A stretch of 64,000 nucleotides of DNA from Cryptomeria japonica (GCF_030272615.1 NC_081414.1:662108438-662172437); one strand, 5' to 3'; numbered from the stretch's first letter, positions 35,542 through 47,531 are shown. Numbers and translations are program-made. Notes: generated by a model from the letters alone, not told the origin.

Positions 35542-38500
35542 TTATGACAATAATGAATAATACTTGTCAAAAACTGATTTATAGTCCTGCAAAAATTGTT
35601 TCATGGATAGGGACCAGGACTCAAGTAGCGAGGTTGCCACTTCCTTCTTTGTCTGCATCTGGGATACCTGTTCCTCCATGGCATCTATTGTGCTTAGTTC
35701 CTGTGTGACTGTCAGGGCATCCAGGTTCAGATAACACTTCTAGAGAATTTGCAATCGTGGAAGTAATACCAGGTGAAGCTCCTGCAAATCCCTAGACCGT
35801 GTGCTGATCTCTTGCTCCATCTTGGCTGACTGGATCTAGAACCGGTGAACGGTTTGCCCATATGCTGCAAAGGAGTCGTAAGGAGTCTTGAATGTGCTCA
35901 AGTAGGACTGTAAGTCCATTTGAAGCTGTTGCTTCTTGGCTAGCACATCATCACAGAACATATGAGGTTGACAGATTTTGCTGAGTAGCAAGTTTCCCTC
36001 ATCCAAGGTATTCCTTATGTCCTTTTGATCCTTTAGCAGTTCAATCCTAAGCTCATTCAACTTCTTCACTAGAGCAACATTAAGAGCCTTTTGGTGCTCT
36101 TTCTTTACATTGGCCTTTGCTGCTTCTTCTAGACTCTACACCTGATCATCCACTACAGTACATAGAAGTTTGAGTTGTGCTAGTGATGAATCAGTGTCAG
36201 GAAGATTAGTACTGGGGATTAAACCGGTAAGTGTGTCTACAGCTGCCTGAATGATGTCCTGTTCGTTTTTCCTGTGAATGATCTCAAGGCACTCTTGAGC
36301 AACCTTGATGCTCTACATAAGCTCCGACTCACTTGCAGATTGGAGATCGATAGGACTAGAGAGATCAACTGGTGAGGGTTGACTTCCAGTTGCCTTCAGA
36401 GTCTCCGCCTGAGAGCTTTTTGTTGCTTCTCATTCCTTGGCTTCTTCAGCTTTCTTCTTTTTCGCTTCTCTTCTCTTCTCTTCTTCCTTGTCTTCCTTTG
36501 CCTTTTTCTTCTCCTCTTCTCTCCTCTTCTACTCTTCCTTTTCTTCTTCTTCTCTTCCTCTTCCTTTTTCTTCTTCTCTTCCTCTTCCTTCTTCTTCTTT
36601 TCTTCCTTGTCCTCTTCTTCTTTCTTCTTCCTTTCTTCTTCTTGCTTCTTCTTCTCTTCATCTTTTCTTTTCTCCTCTTCCTCTTTTCTCTTCTGTTTCT
36701 CATCTTCATCCTTCTTCTTTTTCTCTTCCTGATCTTTTGTCGCTTGCTGTGTGTCCACAGCTTGTTCACCACCCTGATCGGCCTGTTGCCCCTGTTCAAT
36801 ACCCTCAGAAGGTATGTCTTGAGTGACATCTTCTACATCCAGGGCATCAACATCGATAGTGTCGACTGGTTCTTCCACCAGGTTTCCTTCCTCATCAAAA
36901 ACCTCATCCGGTTTGGAAATAACCGGTTCCTTTTCCGCTTGGAGGTGGGCCATTCATGCTTTGTGAGAACTGATAGCATGGGCCATGTGCTGATGTGTAT
37001 CCTTTTCTACATCATCAACTCTCCCCTCCAACAACCAGATTCTTCTTCTCCTTGTGAAGAAGAGACCTTTATTTTGATCCAACACATCAAACAATTCTGA
37101 ATTTGAGAGTTCGGGGAAGTATTGTGCAAAAACTTTCTCCCTAATCTCTTGTTCTTTTTCAATGGCAATGCACCATTTATTATCCAATGCTTTAAATAAT
37201 GAATTCGGTGTCTGAGATTTAATCTCTGATGGTGACCGGTCATTTTTACATAAATAAAGAATGATTTCCTGCAGTACTTCATATTTTTCTTCACTATTGA
37301 ATTCATCATAATAATCTATTAAATCATGAAGTAACTTTCTCCTAATATTCTTTACTATTCTTTGACAATGTGTCAAAGGTTTGTAAGAGGAGATATCTAT
37401 ATTTATCGATGTGGATGTTGCTGGTTCATTCTTCTTCATCTTCTTTGTCTGTCTTGCCTTCTTTGGCTGTTCATCAGACTCTGTTTCTTCGAAGTCCGGT
37501 TCATTTGCCTTAGTCTTCCTCTTTCTTTCGAAGACTTTTGCTAGTGTTACCTCCGGTTTCTTCTTTGTCGGTGGCCGCTTGGTCACTCTTGGAGTTGCAG
37601 TGGTAGCCGGTGCCGATGCTGCAGGCACTGCCTTAGCTTTCTTAGCTGCCGGTTCTTTTCCCTTCTTCTCTGATGGTTCTTCAACCGGTGCAATCCTCTC
37701 CGAGTAGGTTTCGGTCCTCTTAGCCTTTGGATCAAGAGGCGAGGCAATAAGGGTTGAGGCATACCCTTCTAGCATGTCATACATAACCTCATAGCCCATT
37801 GGCTCCACTTCCTCCATTCTAGGCTCAACAGCCTCCATTAGACATTTGTCCACCTGAATAGTGAAATAGATGTCATCTTCATATTTCTTCACTATGTCAC
37901 CTGAGATTCGTACCCTCTGACTCATCTTTCTTCTGAACTCATCAAAATATTTGTTCAGTACCTTAGGGTAGCCGGTTCCAATGGCTTGCACACTTTCCTT
38001 TATCTGCTTGGTTACCGGTTGGTCAGGGGACCACTGGACATCTCCTACACTCGGAAAGTAGCCTTGGAAATAGAAAAACAACCCTACCAGTAGTTGTCCA
38101 AACTTAAACCTCAGTGAATTGTCCTTTTTTATTGCTTTTAGAATTAACAGGAGTTGCCTCTGCATACCGGTGCATAGGTCAAATGATTTATCCTCTTTAA
38201 TCATCCGGTAAGTGGCATTTACCACTGCAGCAGATACAAAATTAATCCTGCTGGCTGAGAATGTTCTGTAGCCTATCACCATGTAGGCGTATTTCACCAA
38301 ATCATCCTTGATAGGATTAACTGTCATATCTCGTGAATCACTTGTCCAACCGGTCAGCTTGGTCATTTCCATTTTGCTTACCGTTCTTAGGGCTGGCACT
38401 TCCCCTATGTTGCAGAAACCGGTGACTGCATGAATTGCCTTAGGCGTGCTATCATGCGTCCTCTCTAGGTACATCTTGTCACCATGGACTCTGCTCAAGA

Positions 38501-38822
38501 TGATCCTGATGTGATCCTCTGTGAAGTCTTCCAGAAAATATACCGCATTATGGAGTTTCTTCTTCTCCAAGATATTGAACTCCGGTTTGATCATTTTGTC
38601 CTTTCTGCAAAATAGACCTAACTGAGTATGAATGGCTAAAGACCCTAGGTCTTCTATTTTGCAATCAATATAATCAAAAATTCCTTCTTCGACTATGACT
38701 CCAGCCGGGACTTGTGACAAAGCATTATATTTTGACTTCCTCTGAATAAAACTTTCTGACTCAATTGATGTACTTGAACTGGTATGAGATGTGGAAGCCA
38801 TTGAAGAGTATTTCAAGAACAC
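35542..38822 (-). pseudogene. Element F ORF2: about 1,090-codon protein of unknown function
   Basis: Starts at ATG 38822, open for 622 codons to a TGA at 36954-36956, then continues in frame from the very next codon for 185 more. A frameshift in the Lys/Glu tract near 36450 and about four stops precede a readable C-terminus ending near 35542. Order: (1) residues 1-390, a mixed globular region (KYNALSQVPAGVIVEEGIF, FYFQGYFPSVGDVQWSPDQ); (2) 390-470, Lys/Pro/Ala-rich with basic clusters resembling nuclear localisation signals (KKARQTKKMKK); (3) 480-620, a helical region (FARRRRI-type basic patch near the end); (4) an acidic linker then about 100 residues of alternating Lys and Glu; (5) a coiled-coil-like C-terminus. 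No catalytic motif, zinc knuckle or membrane segment. It occupies the place of pol. It may be related to the uncharacterised ORFs of other plant non-autonomous LTR elements. Function unknown. Confidence 0.75.
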
Positions 38823-39244
38823 GAAAAATACCTTTCAAACGCGAATCTAGGGCTTCCTGATTTTGCTTCACTTCACTCTTCATCGGATACCAAATCACCG
38901 CTTTGAGTTCTCCACTACCGCTTGCAAACTAGATTTGAATCTCTTTCAAGGTTATCCAATTTCTTGAAATCTAAGCTCAAACCGTCTTTTCTTCGCTTTG
39001 CACTTGAAAACTTTTCTTCGCTCGAAAACAGATAGTGAGAAATGATTTGAAAAATGCATTTATACATGTCTCTCACCTACCATCATTAATGCTCCTCTAT
39101 TAGGGCGCAAACCCTAATTTGCCTTTTTACCGTTTCCGGTCTTCTGCCAAGTGACAGGTATAGCATACTGGTTAAGGTCTTTTACCGGTGTTAACTGGGG
39201 GTTCGAAAGCATTTCGCCATTTGCTCCCCTTAAGCCTTTGAGGC

Positions 39245-40522
39245 TTAGTTTGTCGGTTCCGATATTTCCACACTAGGTGCAGAAACTGGTTCCTCTTCCG
39301 ACATTGTTGGTTTCTTCCTCCATGTTTTCTTCATGTCCCCTTGAACTTTTTCAACATCGATTTCTCCTTCCTGAGTAACCGGTATATCATCAGATATACT
39401 TTTTCTACTTCTACAGAATCTTGCAATGTGACCCAATTTGTTGCAGTGATAGCAAACAAGTCCAGGTGCTCTCCAAGGTCCATTGTACATGCTTCCATTC
39501 TTCCTTCTACATGTTGCAGCAGTGTGACCATGACCATGACAGATCATACAACTTTCTCTCCATCCGATTGCTGCTTGATGACCACCGCTTCTTGACCGAT
39601 GATTGAAGATATTAAACTGGTTGTTGTTTCAGTTCATGAAAGGTTCAGGACCTGTTCCTTGAGTCCTCTAAGGATATCTTCCAGTGTTATCCATTATAGA
39701 CCTGCATTCAAATGCTCTATGCCCAAACTTGTTGCATGCATAACAATGACCATTAAACTTATTTGATCTAGGTACATTGTTGATAAAATAAGGAAAATTA
39801 TTGTAGGCTTTGCTCCTACATACATTGGCAGTGTGTCCTTCTTTAAGACAGTTAAAGCAAACAGGTTTGAATTTTTGCTTACCTTTTCCTTTGAATGTTG
39901 GTTGCTTCTTTGATGCTTCGACATTTGTTCTTGAGGATTCTCCTTCCTCATGTCCAGAGAAACCAAGACCATTGGTATTCTTTGCCGGTCTAGATGACTC
40001 AAGCTTTTGCTCTAGCTTGACTGTACTTTTGCCAAACTTAGCAAGTATTTCCTTTGACTCAAAGAGTTCTTTGGAAATAGCAGTGTTTGTCTCCATAAGA
40101 CTTGCATTTTCAGAGATGGCAATGTTTAGTTCTCCTTGCATGTCTTCTTTTTCCATTCTTCTCTCATGAAGGCAAGCAGTCAGTGCACTAATCTCATGTT
40201 TCAACTTGGAGATCTCATGATCTTTGTCCTTTACCAGATCTTCAGCTTTTCTCCGGTTCTCAAGCTCTTGACTAAACCGAATAGTCAGTCCTTCCAACTC
40301 CTTTCTCAGATTGGAGTTTGAATTAGTCAGCTTATTCACTTCAACAATCATGGCTTCAATGTTAGCTTCATCTTCAGAACTACTTTCAGATAGTTCCATT
40401 AGCCTCTCTGCATGTTCTCTCCTTTTTGCTTGAGATGCCTTGTATTTGACCATAAGATCATCATAGGCTTGCTCAGACTTAGTGAGCCATTGAGTAAGTT
40501 ACCTCAAGGTGTATTCCCCCAT
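39245..40522 (-). pseudogene. Element F gag C-terminal half: coiled coil and four zinc knuckles
   Basis: The likely original start is the ATG at 40522 (MGEYTLR, then TAA at 40499). The frame is then open from 40453 for 261 codons: a long coiled coil (EVNKLTNSNSNLRKELEGL, ISKLKHEISALTACL), a GLGF..EGESS motif, a basic linker and knuckles CFNCLKEGHTANVC and CYACNKFGHRAFEC. After stops near 39665 and 39600 two more follow: CHGHGHTAATC (first Cys pair incomplete) and CYHCNKLGHIARFC. The capsid domain expected upstream is absent, as only 37 bp separate the start from the PBS. This would bind element RNA. Confidence 0.85.
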
Positions 40523-40559
40523 ATCTCTTTCCAACTAGTTAAACTTATAGAAAGGTAGG

Positions 40560-40570
40560 CTCTGATACCA
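40560..40570 (-). other. Primer-binding site of element F
   Basis: Reverse complement TGGTATCAGAG, two bases from the 5' LTR. Confidence 0.88.
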
Positions 40571-40572
40571 AT

Positions 40573-41739
40573 TGATGAATACTAAGAGGGGGGGGTGAAT
40601 TAGTATGCCAAAAATCTCTGCACTAAAACACTTACACAGTCTAAGGATAAACTGGTAAAGCAGTCTGACAGTCAAACCGGTTACCACACATGCAAACCAA
40701 AATGCGAATAAAACATTCACCCACAAAAGCAATACAACCATAACACAAGATATTTGACGTGGAAACCCAACTGGGAAAAAACCACGGTGAGATGGAACTC
40801 ACGAGTCACTATTTGCAGAATAGAAACCAGACCGGTTAAGGTCTTACAATGTTCTTCACCGGAACAGATCCTGTTAGGAATCTCAATCTCTGTTAGGAGA
40901 TAAGTCTGATTATAGACTACCTTGTTAGAGGATTTTAGATTCACATGTGTGAGCCACCTTGTTAGAGGATTTTACAAAGGCTTTGAGGCCTACCCGGTTA
41001 AGGGCTACAGACTTGTCAAAGATGTGAGTAATCAACAAGTGTTTGATCTATCTAATAACACAAACTACTTGGTTAGATCCAGTATTGCTCACAGCTAATG
41101 CATTCCAGCATTACTTCAGTCTTCTCTCTTTCTCACAGTTACAACTTGATCTTCTCAGATGAGATCGTTCACAACTTCCACCTTAAACCCTAGCTCGACA
41201 TTAACCCTTTTTGCAACAACAACAACAACAACAACTGGAAAACCCTAGACATGATGTCCTTTTAAAGGAATCTGATTTCATGTCGGTCCAATAGGATTAC
41301 ATTACAATTTCCTAGGTTCAATGAATCTAGACATACTCAGTAACATGACACAAGAATCACCGTCAATGTGTTGGCACCGTCAAACAATCGGTGGATTGGT
41401 AACTCATCACAAAATGTCGATTGGTAACTCATCACAGAGTATTACCGGTTCATACAAAATACCGGTTGCTAATTTGACAAAAATGAAGACTGGTAAGAAT
41501 GTGTTGTGCCGCTTTGCTCCCTCACACCGCTTGTGATCTACGAACCGCTTGGGGGTCGACATGCCGCTTCAAATCGGGAAACACATTCTGCAAAATCGCC
41601 ACTAGTCTAAAGACTAGTATACCACATACTGGTTGGAACAAATACCGGTTGAGCATGAGCTCATACATATAAAGGGGATCTCAATACAAGTGTGTGTCCA
41701 TCAATGACAATCACAACATAAACATAAAAAATGCCAACA
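40573..41739 (-). repeat. Element F 5' LTR
   Basis: Nearly identical to 34021-35188. Most differences seen in the first 310 bp are C/T or G/A at CpG or CNG positions (for example GACGTGG against GACATGG, CACGGTG against CACAGTG). Confidence 0.92.
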
Positions 41740-41744
41740 TATGA

Positions 41745-42246
41745 TTGTAGGAAGAACCTAATCACTATTGAGAAGGATGGGTAGAAGTTTACTTTGGCTT
41801 CTTTGAAGTAGAAGGAGAAGGCAGAGAATAATTTGAGTCTTGTGAAGTTTTGTAGTGTTGAGAAGTAGGTTGCGGAGGATACACCAGATGGTGCCATGTG
41901 TTTGCAAAAGGATCTAGTGGATAGGTCTGTTAACAAGGTGGTATTGAATGGAAGTAAGGTTAAGGTGTTGGTGGCAGAATGGATGAAATCTTATGGCATA
42001 AATTAATTAGAGTTTCAGAAGAAAGAGAGCAACTGTCAGAGACAGTGTGCAAGTATGAAGTAAGTAAAGGGAGATAAAGAAAAACAGAAGCTAAAGAATC
42101 TGGCTAAGGTTCCAGAATAGGTTAGGAAGAAGTTTGCAGGCAAAGAAGACATTTGGATAAGAAATAAGCATGGGGTCTATATCCTGAATCCTTTTCGATG
42201 TCCATGAGTTTCCTCTCATGGAACATCTTTTTCTACCTGGGGTGTC
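41745..42246 (+). pseudogene. Element E protease remainder and 3' internal region
   Basis: Resumes the protease-downstream sequence interrupted by element F: CRKNLITIEKDG*KFTLASL in frame, then Lys-rich decayed coding sequence (about seven stops) down to the 3' LTR at 42247. No RT motif is found. Confidence 0.7.
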
Positions 42247-43030
42247 TGATGCAGAAGCATCCCCGATCTATGAGCAATCTCGCATCAACCAAAAATATTT
42301 GCTTTTAGTTTTGTTCTTGTTGCAGTTTATGTGTTATTTTCAGCATTTTCCAGTAGTTGTTTCTTTTCATTGCAAATCAGATTTTTGGCTTCCAGGCTTG
42401 TTCTTATTCATCACTCTAGATTTCCAGTTCATTTGAATTCTTTTTTGGCAATTTATTCCTTCTGGAGTGTCTGTTTCTTGGTTCTAGAGAAATTTTGAGC
42501 TTAGCATCTATGTTGGATATTTCTTCTCATGCAGAGTGATTCCTTGGATTGTGGAACAATTTGGTACCACACACAATGTTCTTAGGCCCTTGGTCGACCC
42601 TCCTTTGTGGTCTGCACTTCATGTTTGTTCTTGGTGGATGAGATCTTCACGTTTTGGGCCCAACCTATTTTACACATTTCATTTTCCTTCCTTGGTAAAT
42701 GTAATCTTTTGTGGCTGAATCGGATGTAACCAGATGGTATATATATTGTTGTATGTGATCCTTTGAGACAAGTAAAGTGTTGTGATGATCTAGATTCATA
42801 AATTGTAATTCAGATACTTCTTGGAGGTTCGGATGAACTATATTCTAGGATGCAATTTGTAACCAAGGATGTTAGCCAACATGTAACCTAGATGTTACTG
42901 GATATTCTATGATGATACATATGTCTGATTTTCTATTTTCTATGTTTTGTGTTGTTTCTTTCGTTGTGTTACTCTTGTTGCATGATCTAGATTGTTCTCT
43001 TTGAGAACCCTCTGGGTCATGGCTGCATCA
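42247..43030 (+). repeat. Element E 3' LTR
   Basis: 784 bp, TGATGCAGAAGCATCC to GGCTGCATCA. Followed by the CAAGG target duplication. Confidence 0.9.
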
Positions 43031-43035
43031 CAAGG

Positions 43036-45584
43036 GCATTCAACTTTGGTCCTTGCAACGTAGGCGTCCAACCTGGGAATATTCACTTTATAAAATATTT
43101 AACACTCAAGTTAATATTAAAACATCACTTTAATACTTAAGTGTAAATTTCAAAATAATTCCAATCACCTTACTAAAAATTGCCAAGGCACTAAAAATGG
43201 AAACCGATTTGTACTCAAGTGGAATTGAAGTTTAAGAAAGATGTCTAGTGCTAAAAATAAAAATTACTAAAAATAGTAAAACTATCAAAACCCATTGAAA
43301 CTTAAAAATTGAGCTTTCAAAGACAACATGAGTCCCCTAACCATCACTAGACAACCTACAAGAATCCAAGAATAGGTTAACAAGAAGAAAAATTGACTAG
43401 GTGTGAGAAGGGGACATTACAAAAGTAATCTTGACAACATAAAATTATAGTTTAAATGACATGATGACCCCTCCAAAGTAGAACTTTATCTCAGTTCATA
43501 TTACATGAATAATCCCCATATTATCTTAATTAGTATCTCAAGCAATTTTTTTTAAAAAATGATGTGTGTAAGAATATAAGACACAACATAAATTATACAC
43601 TCCCTCGATTCAATAATAGAGAGCCCCCTTACAATTGGAACTTTATAATATAGTGTGAAGGCAACTACGAAATGGAGTGATAGTGTGAAATTGACTCCAT
43701 TAGACTAGGCTTGAAAAAATAAGCACTCTTACAAAAAATGACACTCAATTTTGAGCTACCAAGCAAAAGTTATGCCTATTTAAAATTTTCACCTCTATAT
43801 CTAAATTACATTTAGATTTTTACAATATTATTTTGTGCAAAATGACAAATTACAAATAATTGCTTTTGTAAAATTATGAGTAGGATACTAATAAGGTGGA
43901 GTAGGGGTAGGTGGGTGGAAAACATCAAGAAAATATTGATAACTTGCCATAAACATATTGTTTGGGGTAGTGTTTTTAGTTCAACATAGCTGATAGGGAG
44001 ACATATGAACAATGTTTTTATGAAATGGAGGGAACCAAGACACATGTCCATAAAAATTTTACATGCTACAACATCCATTTAAATTAAAAATTCATTCAAA
44101 ATGCTTTTAAAATGAGAGCAATTATATTTTCTCTTTGTACACTAAACATACTAGAACTCATCATGCTTGAACCAATAGTTTTGAACTTAAGATTGCCAGA
44201 GTGTTGAAGATATATGCTCTATATAGAAAATACACTGAAGAACACACCAAAAAAACTCAATGGACGATGGTGGGATCATCAAACCCTTCCCATTGGGTGC
44301 ACCAAAAATTGTTGTCACTAGAATGTGCACCCTTTTTGAGCTTAGTTCAATTGTTTAGTGAAACATTAGGTTTGACCTCAAATAAGAAGGTCCCACACCT
44401 TGAAGTAATGTTAATGTTTCTCTAAATAGTTAAACTAGGCTCAACAAGAGTGCACATTCTAGGGACGATAGCACCAAGGACAACCATACAAAGTGATATA
44501 AAGCACATGATAAAAGCCTAAGGTATGCATTTTTCATTCTCAAAGAGGAAACTACTTGTTCAAAGTACCGCTATCCAAAATAACTAATATAATTTATGAC
44601 TCAATATACCAAAATTAAAATAGCTATCTAATTAGAAAAACTAAATTCAACTAAGACAATGATTGTTTAATTAATTTATATAGTGGTTCTTAAGAACTAT
44701 CATCTCTTACTTAAAAAAACATCAAATAGAAATGTAAAAGTAGAATATTATGCATTACTTATTTCCACAATCATATAGTAAACTCTTTATTATCATCTTT
44801 TTATTTTTTGGGGATAGTTTTTTCCTTCGACCGTGGCACTATGATTTGAAACCAAGAAGAAATATAAACTAAAAAGAGAAACACTTAATCCACTATGGAG
44901 TAGTCAAGTGAAACGCTACTTGATATATGAAACAAGTTGGAAACCTATAAAACCATCAAGCAAACTAGGATATGGAATTCAAGTCATTTGTTCCAATAGC
45001 CACTAGGACCATGAAGCCATCATCCTTTTACTTAGTTTCACCATAATAGACTAATGTCACAAACTTCATAACTTGCAATAACTAGGAAGTTTTGACACAA
45101 AGTCGAGTGAGTGGACTAGAGAGAATATAACAACTAGTAAAACGAAACAAGAGATCAAGAGAACAAATAACCATGAGATAATGGTTTATTTTTCCTTTCC
45201 TTACCATCATTATCTAAGAAGAAATATCAAATGCAAGCAAGGGACTTGGTGGCATCCCATTGATGACACACAACGATGCTTTGTTCCTCTTACTACTATT
45301 TAAAGTGCCATTATTATTTGCCACCACATACAAGAAGCCAATACACTTATCAAGGGTTGGTAAACATTATACTGTCTTGTAGTAGGTTATATTAAATTTT
45401 ATTTATTTTTTAAATATTCTAATTACATTTGCGTGTACAAGTGAGCTAATGAGGCAAAGGTCCTTTTTTGTAAGGGAATGTAGTCATAGAGTTATTAGTT
45501 ATCTCATTGCTCATAAAAAAATAGCTTAGAGGCTCATATTGGTGTTAAGATGGTTGTTACCTTGAAACTTTTTGCATGATGATT
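43036..45584. other. No gene seen; contains a foldback at 44318-44462
   Basis: AT-rich flanking sequence with no recognised coding region. The only structured feature found is the inverted repeat reported separately. Confidence 0.45.
44318..44462. repeat. 145-bp foldback (51-bp arms, 43-bp loop)
   Basis: The arm 44318-44368 (starting CTAGAATGTGCAC, ending GAAACATTA) pairs with 44412-44462 at 44 of 51 positions without gaps. A transcript would form a long hairpin. It could be a MITE-like relic or a small-RNA precursor. Confidence 0.75.
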
Positions 45585-45589
45585 GTTTA

Positions 45590-47313
45590 TGTTGGACATA
45601 ATGGATCACTGAGAGGGGGGTGAAAACAATATTTACTTAATCAGAACTATACCGGTTTGATATGAAATAAACAAAATGCAGACCGGTTACCAAAGCAATG
45701 CAAATAAGGTGTGTAGAAGAAATATCTAAAAGATTAATACAGCACACACATGAAGATGTGACACACAACACTAGATGTACAAGGAAAAACCTCGGTGAGA
45801 ATAGTTGTTGAAGATCTTCTGCTCCAATCCAACCTCACAATGAAAAGATCTGATTACAAATTTTAGGGCACCAACCCAAGGAGCACCAAATCAAATGAGT
45901 ACCAACCCCTACACAATTTATAGGCTACAACCTAAAGGAGCTACAACGCCTACACTAAACACCTACTCAGTAAAAACAATATGAAAACTCAGATATACAA
46001 ATGAGATCCCTGTTGCAAATGAAGTTTTGCAACCATTCAAAGCTTTGCACTACTAGTTTCTATCTTACCGATTTGTGTAAACTCAACACACACTGCAACT
46101 TAGCCTTTTTGCTGGTTCTAACTCTGCTAAATCTTCTCCCCCTCTGTTTTGCTGAATTCAACTCACACTTGGTCACTGTCTATTAGGTACTACTTCTTTC
46201 ATTTTGTCACCTTTGCGTTCTATGCTCACTCTGCCAGTTTTTTCCTTACACCGGTTTACCCTGCTTCTCCTTACCGGTACAATCTTCACTCACAAACACT
46301 TCAGGTGGTTATCTCTTCGACTCTCAAACAACAGTTTCACTCTTTTCTTCACCCTTCAGCTACAACACTATCTGTCTTAGGTCGCCATATTTAAATTGAA
46401 GTTTTCCCGCTAAAAACCAATTCAAATAGAGGGTGGCTAGGGTTTCCTTCTACCGACCAAATCTGCATCCAATCTGATCCAATCCACCTTGGATCGCACA
46501 CCTTCTTTTGAGGGATAAGCCATCACACATTTTTCATTTGTCCAAAGTATGTTTGCCAAGAATAGCAAACCTGACCTTGATTTCCGACCTTGAAATTTCT
46601 TGACACATTTATGACCCAGCTATTTCCTTCTCGAGGTCCTCCTGCAATTTGATTTCCTTGCTTCGATCTAGGCACCAACAACTCCCTGATCTTTCTATGT
46701 CGTTCATTCTTCCTCGATTCACACCAATCTGTCATTGACCCGTGATTTGTGGTTGTTTCATTTAATGTCAACTAACTGCTCCAACAACCATGTCGATGTA
46801 AACTTCACCGACCTATGTATGCTCGCCACCTTAGCTCCATGTGGTATCACATCGGCATACACTCAGCTCATTGACATGGGGCCGGTTTAAACTTGAACAT
46901 TCGACAAATCCTCATACCGACACAAACCCTTACTGGTAAAACCTTCTCCTGCTGCTATCCGACAACATACACTACACCGGTAGCTCAACTTCACCTCTGG
47001 TGGTTTGTGATCTCTTTGTCACTCTGCCTCTTTATCACAAACATCATCACAAATAAACAACCAACCTTCAACTAGTTACAACTTGTCATGCCAACACACA
47101 AATTCATATCACCTCTTACCGGTGATGTCACTGACAGTCTCAATACTTGCTTGTATTTCACGCCTTCGTACCTGTTTTGTCTTCCACCATACCTGTTGAC
47201 AAGCTTTCATGTTAATCTACCTTATGTCGGTTCAATCTTCTTCATACCGGGTTGACATACCCTACCGGTAGCCTACAATACCAGTTGACATCAATGACAA
47301 CTCAATACCAACA
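45590..47313 (-). repeat. Element G 3' LTR
   Basis: TGTTGGACAT to ATACCAACA. It carries the G-run block at 45608-45626 and the caccaaccc repeats. Its GGAAACCCA..TGGG block is internally shortened (AAGGAAAAACCTCGGTGAG at 45781). Confidence 0.9.
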
Positions 47314-47511
47314 ATCTCCCCCTTTGGCATTGATGTCAACATTATCTATTCTGGTTTATCTCCCCCTTTGACAACAATGGAAAAGGGAACCTTAGTTGGA
47401 CACCAATAATCTCTCCCTTGTCTACATCTGGTTAGGACACAATCTCCCCCTGTGTCCATGCTTCATGATTCAAGAGTCATAAGATAGTAACAATTGTTGA
47501 CTCCCCCTGAA
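47314..47511 (-). promoter_or_regulatory. Polypurine tract and serial PPT-like copies of element G
   Basis: CTCCCCCTTTGGCATTGATG directly inside the LTR (47316 on), then CTCCCCCTTTGACAACAATG (47361 on), CTCCCCCTGTG (near 47444) and CTCCCCCTGAA (near 47501), all purine-rich on the element strand. Confidence 0.75.
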
Positions 47512-47531
47512 CCATACATCCTTCTATACAT

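Larger units (their letters stand above)
34016..41744 (-). mobile_element. Element F: non-autonomous Sirevirus-like element with an unassigned large ORF
   Basis: 7,719 bp (34021-41739), inserted in the element E protease frame with target duplication TATGA at 34016-34020 and 41740-41744. LTRs are 34021-35188 and 40573-41739 (1,168 and 1,167 bp, similar to about 97% where compared). PBS is at 40560-40570, and three or four PPT-like motifs lie between 35189 and 35490. The minus strand codes a gag-like nucleocapsid protein (39245-40522) and a long unassigned frame (35542-38822). No protease, integrase, RT or RNase H was found. It is the youngest insertion here by LTR similarity. Confidence 0.92.
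31650..43035 (+). mobile_element. Element E: Ty3/gypsy gag-protease derivative without RT/integrase
   Basis: LTRs are 31655-32444 (790 bp) and 42247-43030 (784 bp), with inverted ends TGATGCA / TGCATCA (TGCATTA in the left copy) and target duplication CAAGG at 31650-31654 and 43031-43035. PBS is at 32447-32457. The internal region holds gag and a protease and then, after the nested element F is removed, only about 500 bp of decayed sequence before the 3' LTR. RT, RNase H and integrase are absent. Net length without F is about 3.65 kb. It must have depended on another element. Confidence 0.9.

Noticed and set aside
36396-36953. A separate 185-codon Lys/Glu-rich gene
   Set aside because: It is in the same frame as, and immediately follows, the 622-codon frame across a single TGA; better read as one broken ORF.
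36372-37100. Plus-strand 242-codon Leu/Phe/Ser-rich frame, membrane-protein-like
   Set aside because: It is the reverse complement of the Lys/Glu tract of element F ORF2; the apparent hydrophobicity comes from CTT/TTC triplets.
39341-40321. Plus-strand open frames over element F gag
   Set aside because: Shadows of the minus-strand zinc-knuckle and coiled-coil frames.
44201-44425. 74-codon plus-strand frame
   Set aside because: Lies across the foldback and shows no protein similarity I can recognise.
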